Part shown: positions 25,310 to 33,121 of the stretch, one piece after another | How positions within the stretch are numbered: position 1 is the stretch's first letter | Layout: each line of letters opens with the position of its first letter | NCBI GenBank assembly: GCA_020722095.1 | Contig: DYLM01000012.1 | Coordinates: 1-39,407, forward strand | DNA: 39,407 bases | Reading direction: 5' to 3' | DNA from: Chloroherpeton thalassium | GTDB lineage: Bacteria; Bacteroidota; Ignavibacteria; Kapaibacteriales; UBA2268 | Notes under the pieces: model-generated | Seen by the model: the letters and a program-made list of their open reading frames with translations, nothing else | The model's database searches: none | What the model was told of the DNA's origin: nothing | Translations under genes and position numbers: made by a program

Positions 25310-26542
25310 TTAACCTCTATTATGTTTTAATTCTTTTAAATCATCTTGTTTAGGCAAACTAATTACTGGAAAAATCATTACAATCGCACGATATAGGATA
25401 ACAGTTAATGCAATACAGCCCAAAGTAACAGAAATTTCACCGAATGATGGAATGTAAGCTGATTTAGCATAAAAAGGCCGGTAAGCAATGATAAAGTTAT
25501 TGATTCTATTAATTCCAACGCCAAGCACTACCAATGCAGACGCAATGAATAGCCAAAATGGTGAGTTTAGCACTCTACGGCTCATAAGCATTATCATAGG
25601 TAGAATTACACCAAAAACTATTTCGATTATAAATGCTATTGAGAATTTGTTGATTTCGGTCATATAAACAAATGATTGTCGGATAAACATATCGCCTAAT
25701 TTAAATGCAAGGTAAATTCCCAATAATAATGGAACATAACCTGCGATTTTGCTTAAAACATGCATTTCGGGTTCAATTTTGAAAGAACGAGAAGCAATAA
25801 GTGATTCGAATATTATCATCGGAATTCCAACACAAACAGCTGATATAAAAAACAATAATGGTAAAATTGGTGTTTGCCAAAGTGGATGCATTTTATAACC
25901 AGCTATTACCATTAAAGTTCCAAGTGAAGACTGGTGTAAAGTAGATAATACAACTCCAGCAATCAAGAATAAAAACATTACTTTCCCAAGAGTATTATCT
26001 AATAATTTCAAAATCCATTCAACTAAACCATTGAAAACTCTCAAAATTGATGGTAAATTAACTTTTCCACGAAATCTTTCGGTAAGAATTGGAGTAAATT
26101 CAATGTAAAGAACTGTTAAATAAATCATTACACAAATACCAACTTCGAAAAGTGGAGAAGTTCCATTCCACATTACTAATGGGTGCCAGATATAATACCA
26201 GCGACCAATATCTACAAACACAGCAAAAGCCACGAAGGTATAGCCAAGCATAGCAGTAAGCAAGGCTGGACGCACAACGAGTTTCATATATGGTAAGTGG
26301 AAAATGTGTCCCATTGCAGCCGAAACAAATCCGCCTGCAGCTAACACTACACCAGCAGCAACATCTACGCCAATCCAAATGCCCCAAGGATATTGATTAT
26401 TCAAATTAGTAACTGCTCCAATACCAAAAAGAAATCTAATGGCCAAGAAGACTATACCATTAAGCGCTATTAAAGAAACGATAATCATACCTGGAGTAAA
26501 GAATTTTGCCTTCACAGGTTGTGGATAAATCAATTCACTCAT
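25310..26542 (-). CDS. NrfD/HybB-family polytopic membrane subunit
   Basis: The 410-residue hydrophobic protein has about ten predicted membrane helices, as in NrfD/PsrC/HybB. Family-like stretches include YPWGIWIGVDVAAGVVLAAG near the N-terminus and the following MGHIFHLPYMKLVVRPALL. These proteins bind menaquinone/menaquinol on the membrane side and pass electrons to a partner ferredoxin. It overlaps the stop of the HybA-like gene by 4 bases (ATGA), and the cytochrome gene follows after 1 base, so all three are coupled. Length and pairing with a HybA-like subunit favour HybB over the shorter NrfD. Confidence 0.9.
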   Translation of the reverse strand: MSELIYPQPVKAKFFTPGMIIVSLIALNGIVFLAIRFLFGIGAVTNLNNQYPWGIWIGVDVAAGVVLAAGGFVSAAMGHIFHLPYMKLVVRPALLTAMLGYTFVAFAVFVDIGRWYYIWHPLVMWNGTSPLFEVGICVMIYLTVLYIEFTPILTERFRGKVNLPSILRVFNGLVEWILKLLDNTLGKVMFLFLIAGVVLSTLHQSSLGTLMVIAGYKMHPLWQTPILPLLFFISAVCVGIPMIIFESLIASRSFKIEPEMHVLSKIAGYVPLLLGIYLAFKLGDMFIRQSFVYMTEINKFSIAFIIEIVFGVILPMIMLMSRRVLNSPFWLFIASALVVLGVGINRINNFIIAYRPFYAKSAYIPSFGEISVTLGCIALTVILYRAIVMIFPVISLPKQDDLKELKHNRG

Positions 26543-27489
26543 TTCTTTTCTCCCTCATTTGCTTCATTTTCTATTTTTTTGTTTTTTCTATTATTTACAT
26601 ACATAACGCCACCGAGCCAGCTAAATAAAGCAAGCGGTGGAATGAAATAAGCAAAAATACCGTGTTGTATTGCTTCGGTAACACCAGGAGCAGGGCTATC
26701 GCCAACAGGTGGGAATTTAAGTTCGGAAAATTCTACGGGCGCAACATACAACCAAGAAGTACCGCCAACTTCGTACTCGCCAAATACATGGTGATAATAT
26801 TTATCGGGATGTCTTTCGATTTTTTCCTTTGCTAATAGAAGTAATTCTTCTCGAGGACCATAAGTTAATGCACCTACTGGGCAATTTTCAACACAAGCAG
26901 GAATTTTACCAACTTTGGTTCTTTCAAAACATAAATCACATTTTTGAATTTTAGGTTGAATTGCTTTATCATATTCAAAAGTTGGAATTTGGAAAGGACA
27001 TGCCACCATACAATAACGGCAGCCAATACACATATCACTATTCCAGGTGACGGCTCCACTTGCGTGTTTAGTAAATGCCCCAACAATACAAGCAGATGCA
27101 CAAGCAGGCTCGTTGCAGTGCATACATTGCACTTTTACATCAATTGGGAATGTAGCGACACCGCTTGGAGGAAATTCATTAACAACAGTGTAATTATTTG
27201 GTGAAGGTCTTCGGTATTCCTTATAAACTGACCTATCGCGAAATGTTTCAATATCATCAACTGGGAAATTATGAGCAACTTTGCAGGCTCTTTCGCAGTT
27301 TCTACAACCAGCGCAAAGAGTTGCATCGAATAAAACCCCCATTCTTGTTTCATTTTCTCTTTGTGTATCCTTGAACTTTGCCTCTGTTTTGGTTGGAATT
27401 AATGATACTCCAACCGAAGCTGCAGTCCCAACAGCAAATTGTTTTAGAAATGTCCGTCTCGGATTTTGATTTTTGACTTTTTCGTCCAT
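26539..27489 (-). CDS. HybA-like Tat-exported four-cluster ferredoxin subunit
   Basis: A twin-arginine signal (NPRRTFLKQFAVGTAASVGV) starts the protein. Four 4Fe-4S clusters follow: CAGCRNCERACK, CMHCNEPACASACIVGAF, CIGCRYCMVACPF and CDLCFERTKVGKIPACVENC with CPVGAL. A C-terminal membrane helix (IFAYFIPPLALFSWLGGVMY) anchors it, as in HybA of hydrogenase 2. ATG at 27501 is also in frame, but the ATG at 27489 is preceded by GGAG at a good distance and was chosen; this gives 316 residues. It should relay electrons between the NrfD-like subunit and the 13-heme cytochrome. No hydrogenase or molybdopterin catalytic gene is adjacent. Confidence 0.9.
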   Translation of the reverse strand: MDEKVKNQNPRRTFLKQFAVGTAASVGVSLIPTKTEAKFKDTQRENETRMGVLFDATLCAGCRNCERACKVAHNFPVDDIETFRDRSVYKEYRRPSPNNYTVVNEFPPSGVATFPIDVKVQCMHCNEPACASACIVGAFTKHASGAVTWNSDMCIGCRYCMVACPFQIPTFEYDKAIQPKIQKCDLCFERTKVGKIPACVENCPVGALTYGPREELLLLAKEKIERHPDKYYHHVFGEYEVGGTSWLYVAPVEFSELKFPPVGDSPAPGVTEAIQHGIFAYFIPPLALFSWLGGVMYVNNRKNKKIENEANEGEKK

Positions 27490-27855
27490 CAAGTTCTCCA
27501 TTTTTTTATTTCAAACTTAATAAAATTTAGTAATATTACAATAATTATGAATAAAAATTAATTTAATATATTATTAAAACAATGAATTAATATTCTTATA
27601 ATCCCTAAAATTTATATAATTATCTTTTAATAAATGAATAATAAATAATTATTTTATACTCTAAATTATTTATTGTAATTAATTTTATTTGGATATGTTT
27701 TGAATTGCGGATTATTTAATTGTTCTTATCCATTTATTTTCTTCTTTTAATTAATTTTAGATACATAAAATAATATTCAAATCAAAAAGTTATAAGATTA
27801 AGAATGATTATATTATTTATTATCATAATTTTGTAATTATCAATTTGACAACTAC
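27490..27855. other. AT-rich divergent promoter region
   Basis: No gene. On the minus strand, 27519-27512 reads TAAGTTTG, a -7 match for the cytochrome operon, with ATTG 19 bases upstream (27542-27539) as a near -33. On the plus strand TAATTTTG at 27826-27833 precedes the pqqD-like gene by 22 bases, without a good -33. Between them an 11-bp inverted repeat (AATAAATAATT 27640-27650, AATTATTTATT 27664-27674) is visible, of doubtful meaning in such AT-rich DNA. Confidence 0.5.
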
Positions 27856-28212
27856 GTGATTTTTAAAAAGAAAAATAAAGAAAATTTTTTGGATTTTATT
27901 CCAATATCCAAAGTAGGATTTGAAGTAAACGAAGAGACTGGTTTGATTTCACTACTTATTCCTCGTTTCAAATCAGAATTTGCTCTGAAATACCTTATAC
28001 CAAAGAAGAAGAGCAAATTTATCAAAGCTAATTTAGACGAATATGGGTCGTTTATTTTCCAAGAAATTGATGGTAAAAGGGACGTTTTGGAGATTAGTAA
28101 TTTGATGAAGGAAAAATATGGCGACCAAGTGGAACCAGTTTTTGATAGGGTTTCAAAATTTTTAGGTAATCTATTTCGTTATAAACTTATAGAATTTCAA
28201 AAATTAAAATAA
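27856..28212 (+). CDS. PqqD-family peptide-chaperone-like protein
   Basis: The 118-residue protein starts at GTG 27856. Its C-terminal 85 residues resemble PqqD, the winged-helix chaperone that presents precursor peptides to radical-SAM enzymes: ISLLIPRFKSEFALKYLIPK, then GSFIFQEIDGKRDVLEISNL and KEKYGDQVEPVFDRVSKFLG. The D-G-K-R-x-V-x-E-I and Y-G...R-V-x-x-F-L positions are the family core. No radical-SAM maturase, precursor peptide or other PQQ gene is visible nearby, so it is a solitary PqqD-like protein; such stand-alone copies are common in Bacteroidota and of unknown role. Peptidase D follows 30 bases later. Confidence 0.75.
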   Translation: MIFKKKNKENFLDFIPISKVGFEVNEETGLISLLIPRFKSEFALKYLIPKKKSKFIKANLDEYGSFIFQEIDGKRDVLEISNLMKEKYGDQVEPVFDRVSKFLGNLFRYKLIEFQKLK

Positions 28213-28242
28213 TTTCCCCCACGAATAATAATGGAGAATAAA

Positions 28243-29712
28243 ATGTCCAATCAAAAATCTATTGCTGAATTAGAACCAAAATTAGTTTGGCAAAGCTTTG
28301 ACGCAATTACAAAAGTCCCTCGTCCATCTAAAAAAGAAGGAAAAATTCTAGAATTTTTCAAAAAATGGGCAACTGAACACAATTTTTCTTACAAACAAGA
28401 TGCTGCTGGCAATATTGCAATTAGCAAACCAGCAACTCCCGGAATGGAAAATAAAATGCCTATCGCTGTGCAAGGTCACGTTGATATGGTTTGCGAAAAA
28501 AATGGTGATGTTGTATTTGATTTTGACAACGATGCAATTCAAACATACATTGACGGCGATTTTGTTAAAGCAAAAGGCACTACGTTAGGTGCTGATAATG
28601 GTATTGGCGTTGCTATGGGAATGGCAACATTGCTCGATCCAAATATCGCTCATCCACCAATTGAATTGTTGCTTACAGTTGATGAAGAAACTGGTTTAAC
28701 TGGTGCAACTGAACTTGCAACTGACTTACTTAATGCAAAAATATTAATCAATATAGACAGCGAAGAAGAAGATGCTTTCACAATCGGTTGTGCTGGTGGC
28801 ATCAATACTGCTGCTAATTTTAAATACGAAGCCGAAAAAGTTCCCGCAGAAACTACTGCTTACACAATTTCCGTAAAAGGATTACAAGGCGGTCATTCGG
28901 GAATTAACATTCACGAAGGTCGGGGAAATGCAATTGTTATTTTAACACGCATTTTAACTAAATTAACTCGTATGATCAATTTACGAGTATCTTCAATTGA
29001 TGCTCCCGGCAAGCACAATGCAATACCTCGCGAAGCAACGGCAGTTGTTTTGGTTAAGAATGCAGCTATTGATGATTTCACAAACTATTTGGGAATGTGC
29101 GTGAGCACTTTCCATAATGAGTACAAAACAAAAGAGCCAAATCTTTTGATTGAATGGGCACAAACTAATATGCCTGAAAGAGTAATGACTCTTCCATTTG
29201 CTAAAAGATTATTGCAGAGTTTAACAATCGTTCCTCACGGAGTTTATAGAATGAGTCCCGATATTGAAGGATTGGTGCAAACTTCCACTAATTTGGCTAT
29301 TATTTTGACAGAAGAAGATAGAGTGCATATTCTTACAAGTCAAAGAAGCTCGATTGAATCAGAAAAAATGTATATTGCAATGAAAGTTGCTTCTTCATTT
29401 GAAGTTGCAGGTGCAGAAGTTGAAACAATTGGCGGTTATCCAGCTTGGGAGCCAAATATTTCCTCACCAATCGTTAAAGTAGGCGAAGTAGTTTATAATA
29501 AAGTGTTTGGCAAAGCTCCACAAATTGTTGCAATTCACGCGGGTTTGGAATGCGGTTTAGTAGGAGAAAAATATCCAGGAATGGATATGATTTCCTTTGG
29601 TCCAAATTTATTTGATGTTCACACTCCATCAGAAAAAGTTCAGATTTCATCAGTTCAAAAAATTTGGAACTTCTACGTTGAGTTATTAAAGAACATTCCA
29701 GAAAACAAATAA
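28243..29712 (+). CDS. pepD: Cytosol non-specific (aminoacyl-histidine) dipeptidase PepD
   Basis: M20-family zinc dipeptidase that hydrolyses Xaa-His and many other dipeptides. Visible landmarks: VQGHVDMVCEKNGD (first metal His/Asp), TLGADNGIGVAMGMA (bridging Asp), LLTVDEETGLTGATEL (general-base Glu pair), NIDSEEEDAFTIGCAGG, the lid domain with GLQGGHSGINIHEGRGNAIV, and the late metal His in LFDVHTPSEKVQI. Frames open at ATG 28231 and ATG 28243; GGAG at 28233-28236 lies 6 bases before the second, which I take as the start (489 residues; E. coli PepD has 485). It follows the PqqD-like gene and ends before a strong terminator. Confidence 0.95.
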   Translation: MSNQKSIAELEPKLVWQSFDAITKVPRPSKKEGKILEFFKKWATEHNFSYKQDAAGNIAISKPATPGMENKMPIAVQGHVDMVCEKNGDVVFDFDNDAIQTYIDGDFVKAKGTTLGADNGIGVAMGMATLLDPNIAHPPIELLLTVDEETGLTGATELATDLLNAKILINIDSEEEDAFTIGCAGGINTAANFKYEAEKVPAETTAYTISVKGLQGGHSGINIHEGRGNAIVILTRILTKLTRMINLRVSSIDAPGKHNAIPREATAVVLVKNAAIDDFTNYLGMCVSTFHNEYKTKEPNLLIEWAQTNMPERVMTLPFAKRLLQSLTIVPHGVYRMSPDIEGLVQTSTNLAIILTEEDRVHILTSQRSSIESEKMYIAMKVASSFEVAGAEVETIGGYPAWEPNISSPIVKVGEVVYNKVFGKAPQIVAIHAGLECGLVGEKYPGMDMISFGPNLFDVHTPSEKVQISSVQKIWNFYVELLKNIPENK

Positions 29713-29761
29713 AAAGTTTTCTATAGAAAGTAAATTTACCTTACCAAGATTTATTAAGTCT

Positions 29762-29794
29762 CAACCCCACGCTTAGGCGTGGGGTTGCTGTTTT
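29762..29794 (+). terminator. Rho-independent terminator after pepD
   Basis: CAACCCCACGC (29762-29772), loop TTAG, GCGTGGGGTTG (29777-29787): eleven perfect pairs, followed by CTGTTTTTG. It is 50 bases after the pepD stop. Confidence 0.88.
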
Positions 29795-29859
29795 TGTTGC
29801 CTTCTATATCAGAGCAGAGCAAACTCTGCCTGTACAAGTTTGTATGTTTTTTATCATAA

Positions 29860-29888
29860 CCTCTCCCTGACCCTCTCACCGAGAGGGA
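29860..29888. repeat. G+C-rich palindromic repeat at the lat 3' end
   Basis: CCCTCTC-ACC-GAGAGGG (29871-29887), preceded by CCTCTCCCTGA. It is another member of the dispersed palindrome family and lies about 20 bases beyond the lat stop, so it could act as a 3' stem for that gene. A second small stem, GCAGAG-CAAA-CTCTGC, is at about 29813-29828. Confidence 0.65.
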
Positions 29889-29907
29889 ATAATTATCAGA
29901 AGTATTC

Positions 29908-31260
29908 TCAAATTTTCAAATTTTCAATTGCTTTGGTAATTATATTAAATCCATCGTTAATAGTTGTGGCTGAAATATCTAATGCTGGGCGGAAACGAAT
30001 GGATTTTTCGCCACACGGGAGAATGAACAGACCTTGTTCGTATAATTTATGAACAAGATTATTTCTAATTTCAGTATTTGGCAAATCAAATGATGCAAAC
30101 AAGCCACGACCTCGTGAATTACTAACGATATTTGGAAAAAGATTTTGCAAATTATACATTTCACCTAAAAGGACTTTTCCTTGAATGCGAGTATTTTCTA
30201 ATAAATTATCTTCTTCGATGATTTCCAAATAGCGAGTGGAGCGAACCATATCAACTAAATTGCCTCCCCAAGTGGAATTAATTCTACTTGATTTATGGAA
30301 AACATTATCTTCCACATCATCAATTCTGGTGGTAGAGGCAATTCCACAAACTTGAGCCTTCTTGCCAAAACAGAAAATATCTGGAGTAACATCTAATTGT
30401 TCGAAAGTCCAAAAAGTTCCAGTAATTCCCATTCCAGTTTGAACTTCGTCAAAAATGAGAAGGGCTTCGTTCTCGTCAGCTAATTCACGAAGTTTCTTCA
30501 TAAATTCGGGACGGAAGTGATTGTCGCCACCTTCGCCTTGAATTGGTTCGATAATTATAGCTGCAATATCATTTGGGAAGTTTGCAAATGCTTGTTTTAT
30601 CTCGGATATTGCTTGATTTTCAGACTTAATAATTTCTTCTAAATGATTTTCCATAGGAAAAATAATTTTGGGATTTGTAATTCTGGGCCAATCAAATTTA
30701 GGGAAAAGAGCAGTTTTATTAGGATCTGTATTAGTCAAGGACATTGTGTAACCGCTTCTACCGTGAAATGCTTGCTTGAAGTGGATTATTTGCGTGCCTT
30801 TGTTGTGAATACCTTTGCTCATATTTTTACGAACTTTCCAATCAAATGCAGTTTTTAGGGCATTTTCAACGGCAAGAGCACCACCATCAATAAAGAAACT
30901 ATAACGGAATATTTTGGGCAAGGCAACTTTGTGGAAAGTATTGATAAAAGTAGCGTATTCTTCGGTGTAAATATCAGAATTCGAAGTTTTAGTAAGGGCA
31001 ACTTTACCAAGATAATCAATAAAATTGACATTAGCTAATTTGTGATGATTCATTGAAATAGGCATTGAGGCAAAAAAAGTGAAAAAGTCAACAAATCTTT
31101 TGTCGTTTCTGATATCGAAAAGAAAATTACCTTCGCTTTTCTGCAAGTCAAGCACAAAATCATAGCCATCAACAAGGATTTGATTTTTTAATGAATCAAT
31201 AACATTTTCGGCATTTACATAATATTTGGGATGCACTCCCGATGATTTACTTAATGACAT
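29908..31260 (-). CDS. lat: L-lysine 6-transaminase
   Basis: Class III PLP aminotransferase of 450 residues. It most resembles lysine epsilon-aminotransferase, which moves the epsilon-amino group of lysine to 2-oxoglutarate, giving aminoadipate semialdehyde. Landmarks: FIDGGALAVENALKTAFDWK, FKQAFHGRSGYTMSLTNTD, AIIIEPIQGEGGDNHFRPEF, LIFDEVQTGMGITGTFWTFE and FCFGKKAQVCGI with the PLP Lys; K-K-A-Q-V-C-G is characteristic of Lat. Its last residues IENLKI are encoded by a GAAAATTTGAAAATTTGA run like intergenic repeats elsewhere in the window. The partner semialdehyde dehydrogenase or cyclising enzyme is not adjacent. Confidence 0.9.
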   Translation of the reverse strand: MSLSKSSGVHPKYYVNAENVIDSLKNQILVDGYDFVLDLQKSEGNFLFDIRNDKRFVDFFTFFASMPISMNHHKLANVNFIDYLGKVALTKTSNSDIYTEEYATFINTFHKVALPKIFRYSFFIDGGALAVENALKTAFDWKVRKNMSKGIHNKGTQIIHFKQAFHGRSGYTMSLTNTDPNKTALFPKFDWPRITNPKIIFPMENHLEEIIKSENQAISEIKQAFANFPNDIAAIIIEPIQGEGGDNHFRPEFMKKLRELADENEALLIFDEVQTGMGITGTFWTFEQLDVTPDIFCFGKKAQVCGIASTTRIDDVEDNVFHKSSRINSTWGGNLVDMVRSTRYLEIIEEDNLLENTRIQGKVLLGEMYNLQNLFPNIVSNSRGRGLFASFDLPNTEIRNNLVHKLYEQGLFILPCGEKSIRFRPALDISATTINDGFNIITKAIENLKI

Positions 31261-31723
31261 ATAATCTCCAATTTTATGTTCGTAATTAAATTAATTATTG
31301 TAACTAATAAAGAATAAAGATGTAGATTCTTAATTCTGTTTGATTTTAAGACTACGAGAAATCTTAATTAATAAGATGAAGAGGTGAAGTGGATTGTAGA
31401 AATACAAGCTTGAAAAAGTTGAATTGCAGATAAAAAGGAACCTCCACGAATTGTACCGTGATTGTTAGAAATTTTGTTTGCTTGTAAATTTGCAATTCTC
31501 ATAACTGCAAATTAACAAGAATTAGTTAATTTTGAGTTTATTTGAATGAAATTTTTTGAATAAAAGTGAATGTAGTAGTTATTACTACAAATTCACTACA
31601 ATAAAATTACAAAAATTAAGGAAAATTAAAAAAGTTTAAAATTTCTTTAAAAATATTGTAATTGTTTGAAAAATTTACATTAAATTTGAAATATTGAAAT
31701 TAATAAAAATCAAAGGAGTTCAA
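31261..31723. other. Long divergent leader region between lat and the orphan membrane protein
   Basis: No gene is supported in these 463 bases. On the plus strand TAATTTTG at 31527-31534 is a candidate -7 box without a good -33, which would give a transcript leader of about 180 bases for the gene at 31724. A bulged hairpin is at 31566-31596 and AAAGGAG at 31712-31718. A small CACG...CGTG stem lies near 31445-31460. No known riboswitch class was recognised. Confidence 0.55.
31566..31596 (+). promoter_or_regulatory. Bulged hairpin / inverted repeat in the leader
   Basis: GTGAAT-GTAGTA, loop GTTAT, TACTAC-AA-ATTCAC: twelve pairs with a two-base bulge. It lies between the candidate -7 box (31527) and the start codon (31724), so it could be an operator or an RNA element. 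There is no T tract after it, which argues against a terminator. Confidence 0.6.
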
Positions 31724-33064
31724 ATGGTAAAAAATGCCAATACAATTCGCCAGAATAGGACCAAAATAGGGGCCCAACACTTAGGTATATTCTTCTCAAT
31801 GTTAGTTGTGTTTTTCTTATTATTTCTATTTAGTGTTATTCCTTGGGGAACAGCACAATTTGTGGTGCCTTTATTTCAGCCATCAGGTGATAAACTTGAT
31901 AAAGTAGGCTTTGTTAAATTTGATGGTTTGGTTTGGGCTTCTACAACCAAAGATAAAGAAGCAGCAATAAAAGGAAAAAATTTAAAGATTTCCAAGGATT
32001 TAATCAATAAAGATTATATCTTTGACTTTACTTTCGAAAAAAGAACTTTAGAAAAAGATGGTTATGTTAAGGGTACAAATGAATTTTACACACGTAGTGA
32101 AGTATTAGGTGAGAACGCAATCATTTTGGAACCTTATATTGGTTTCTCCATTCTTGCTCTCGACTTGGCTCTTGTTATTACTGCTCTTATTTCAATTTTA
32201 TTGCCTTCTCGCTTAGGCTTAATAGCTTTGTTATTTGATAGACAAATTGATGATACAAAAGTTAAAATCAGACTTCAAACTGGTTTTACTGATCACATAG
32301 TGGATTTATTAACTTTGCCAGACGATAAACTTGCCGAGAAAGACTTTGACGAAGTGAAGAGTGCATTTAGATTAGTTTGGAACAGAACAACTGTTGAAGA
32401 TATGGATGGTGGATTCCGTCAAGCAAAATTTGAAGACTTCTTCCATGATGATATTAATACTGTGGAATTCCGAAACAACACTTTATATTCTCGTATTAAA
32501 GAATTCTTCTCAGACTTCCTTGTAAAAGAAATTTTAGATACTAAAAACGCTTATCAATGGAGACGCAATCATACAAAAATCTTCAAGGGCTTGAGATTAT
32601 ATATGTCCCACCACATTACAGAAAAATATCAGAACTTAGTAACTGGTATGGCTTATGGTGGTGCTGCATTCTTAATCGTTGCTGTTGGTATTCGTGGTTT
32701 GAAATTTATTCCTTCCGCTAAACCATCATTTATCTTATTGGCGATTTTCTTGGAATTTACTATGCTTTCGCTCTTGGCTTTCACTCTTGTCTACACAGAA
32801 GAAGAAGAACGTATGGACAAGATGTTGAAGAAAATGGAAGATGCAAATCGTTCGCAATTAGAAGCTTTACGAAGCCAACAAACAGATATTCACCAATTAG
32901 CAAACGCTTTAGTTGGTCAGACTGCTGAAATTATCAAAACAAGAGTTGAGAAATCAATCGAACAATATATGACAAGTGGCGATAAAGTGCAACAAGTTAT
33001 TGCTACCGAAGTTGCCCGTAAAATTATTTTAGGTCTTCGCGAAGACAACGATATTAATAAATAA
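31724..33064 (+). CDS. Unrecognised four-helix membrane protein with C-terminal coiled coil
   Basis: I do not recognise the family. The 446-residue product has predicted membrane helices at about 20-44, 138-170, 304-324 and 334-357. A soluble region lies at 45-137 (between TM1 and TM2, probably extracytoplasmic), and a 130-residue charged region at 171-303 contains many aromatic/acidic motifs (FRQAKFEDFFHDDINTVEF). The C-terminal 90 residues are a probable coiled coil (EEERMDKMLKKMEDANRSQL) ending in an amphipathic helix. The frame is open from TTG 31694, but ATG 31724 has AAAGGAG five bases upstream and was chosen. It is monocistronic, with its own long leader and a strong terminator, and convergent with the U32 gene. 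Confidence 0.85.
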   Translation: MVKNANTIRQNRTKIGAQHLGIFFSMLVVFFLLFLFSVIPWGTAQFVVPLFQPSGDKLDKVGFVKFDGLVWASTTKDKEAAIKGKNLKISKDLINKDYIFDFTFEKRTLEKDGYVKGTNEFYTRSEVLGENAIILEPYIGFSILALDLALVITALISILLPSRLGLIALLFDRQIDDTKVKIRLQTGFTDHIVDLLTLPDDKLAEKDFDEVKSAFRLVWNRTTVEDMDGGFRQAKFEDFFHDDINTVEFRNNTLYSRIKEFFSDFLVKEILDTKNAYQWRRNHTKIFKGLRLYMSHHITEKYQNLVTGMAYGGAAFLIVAVGIRGLKFIPSAKPSFILLAIFLEFTMLSLLAFTLVYTEEEERMDKMLKKMEDANRSQLEALRSQQTDIHQLANALVGQTAEIIKTRVEKSIEQYMTSGDKVQQVIATEVARKIILGLREDNDINK

Positions 33065-33085
33065 TCTTTTATAAAATATTATATT

Positions 33086-33121
33086 AAAGCCCAACATTTT
33101 ATTAAGTGTTGGGCTTTTTTA
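33086..33121. terminator. Terminator between the orphan membrane protein and the U32 gene
   Basis: AAAGCCCAACA (33086-33096) pairs perfectly with TGTTGGGCTTT (33107-33117), ten-base loop, followed by T residues on the plus strand. The reverse direction has an A/T-rich tail, so it may serve both convergent genes; the U32 stop codon lies at its right edge (33119). Confidence 0.92.

Noticed and set aside
31375-31400. AAGAGGTGAAG resembling the start of a lysine riboswitch near lat
   Set aside because: It is on the plus strand, opposite to lat, and no further conserved helices of the L-box could be found.
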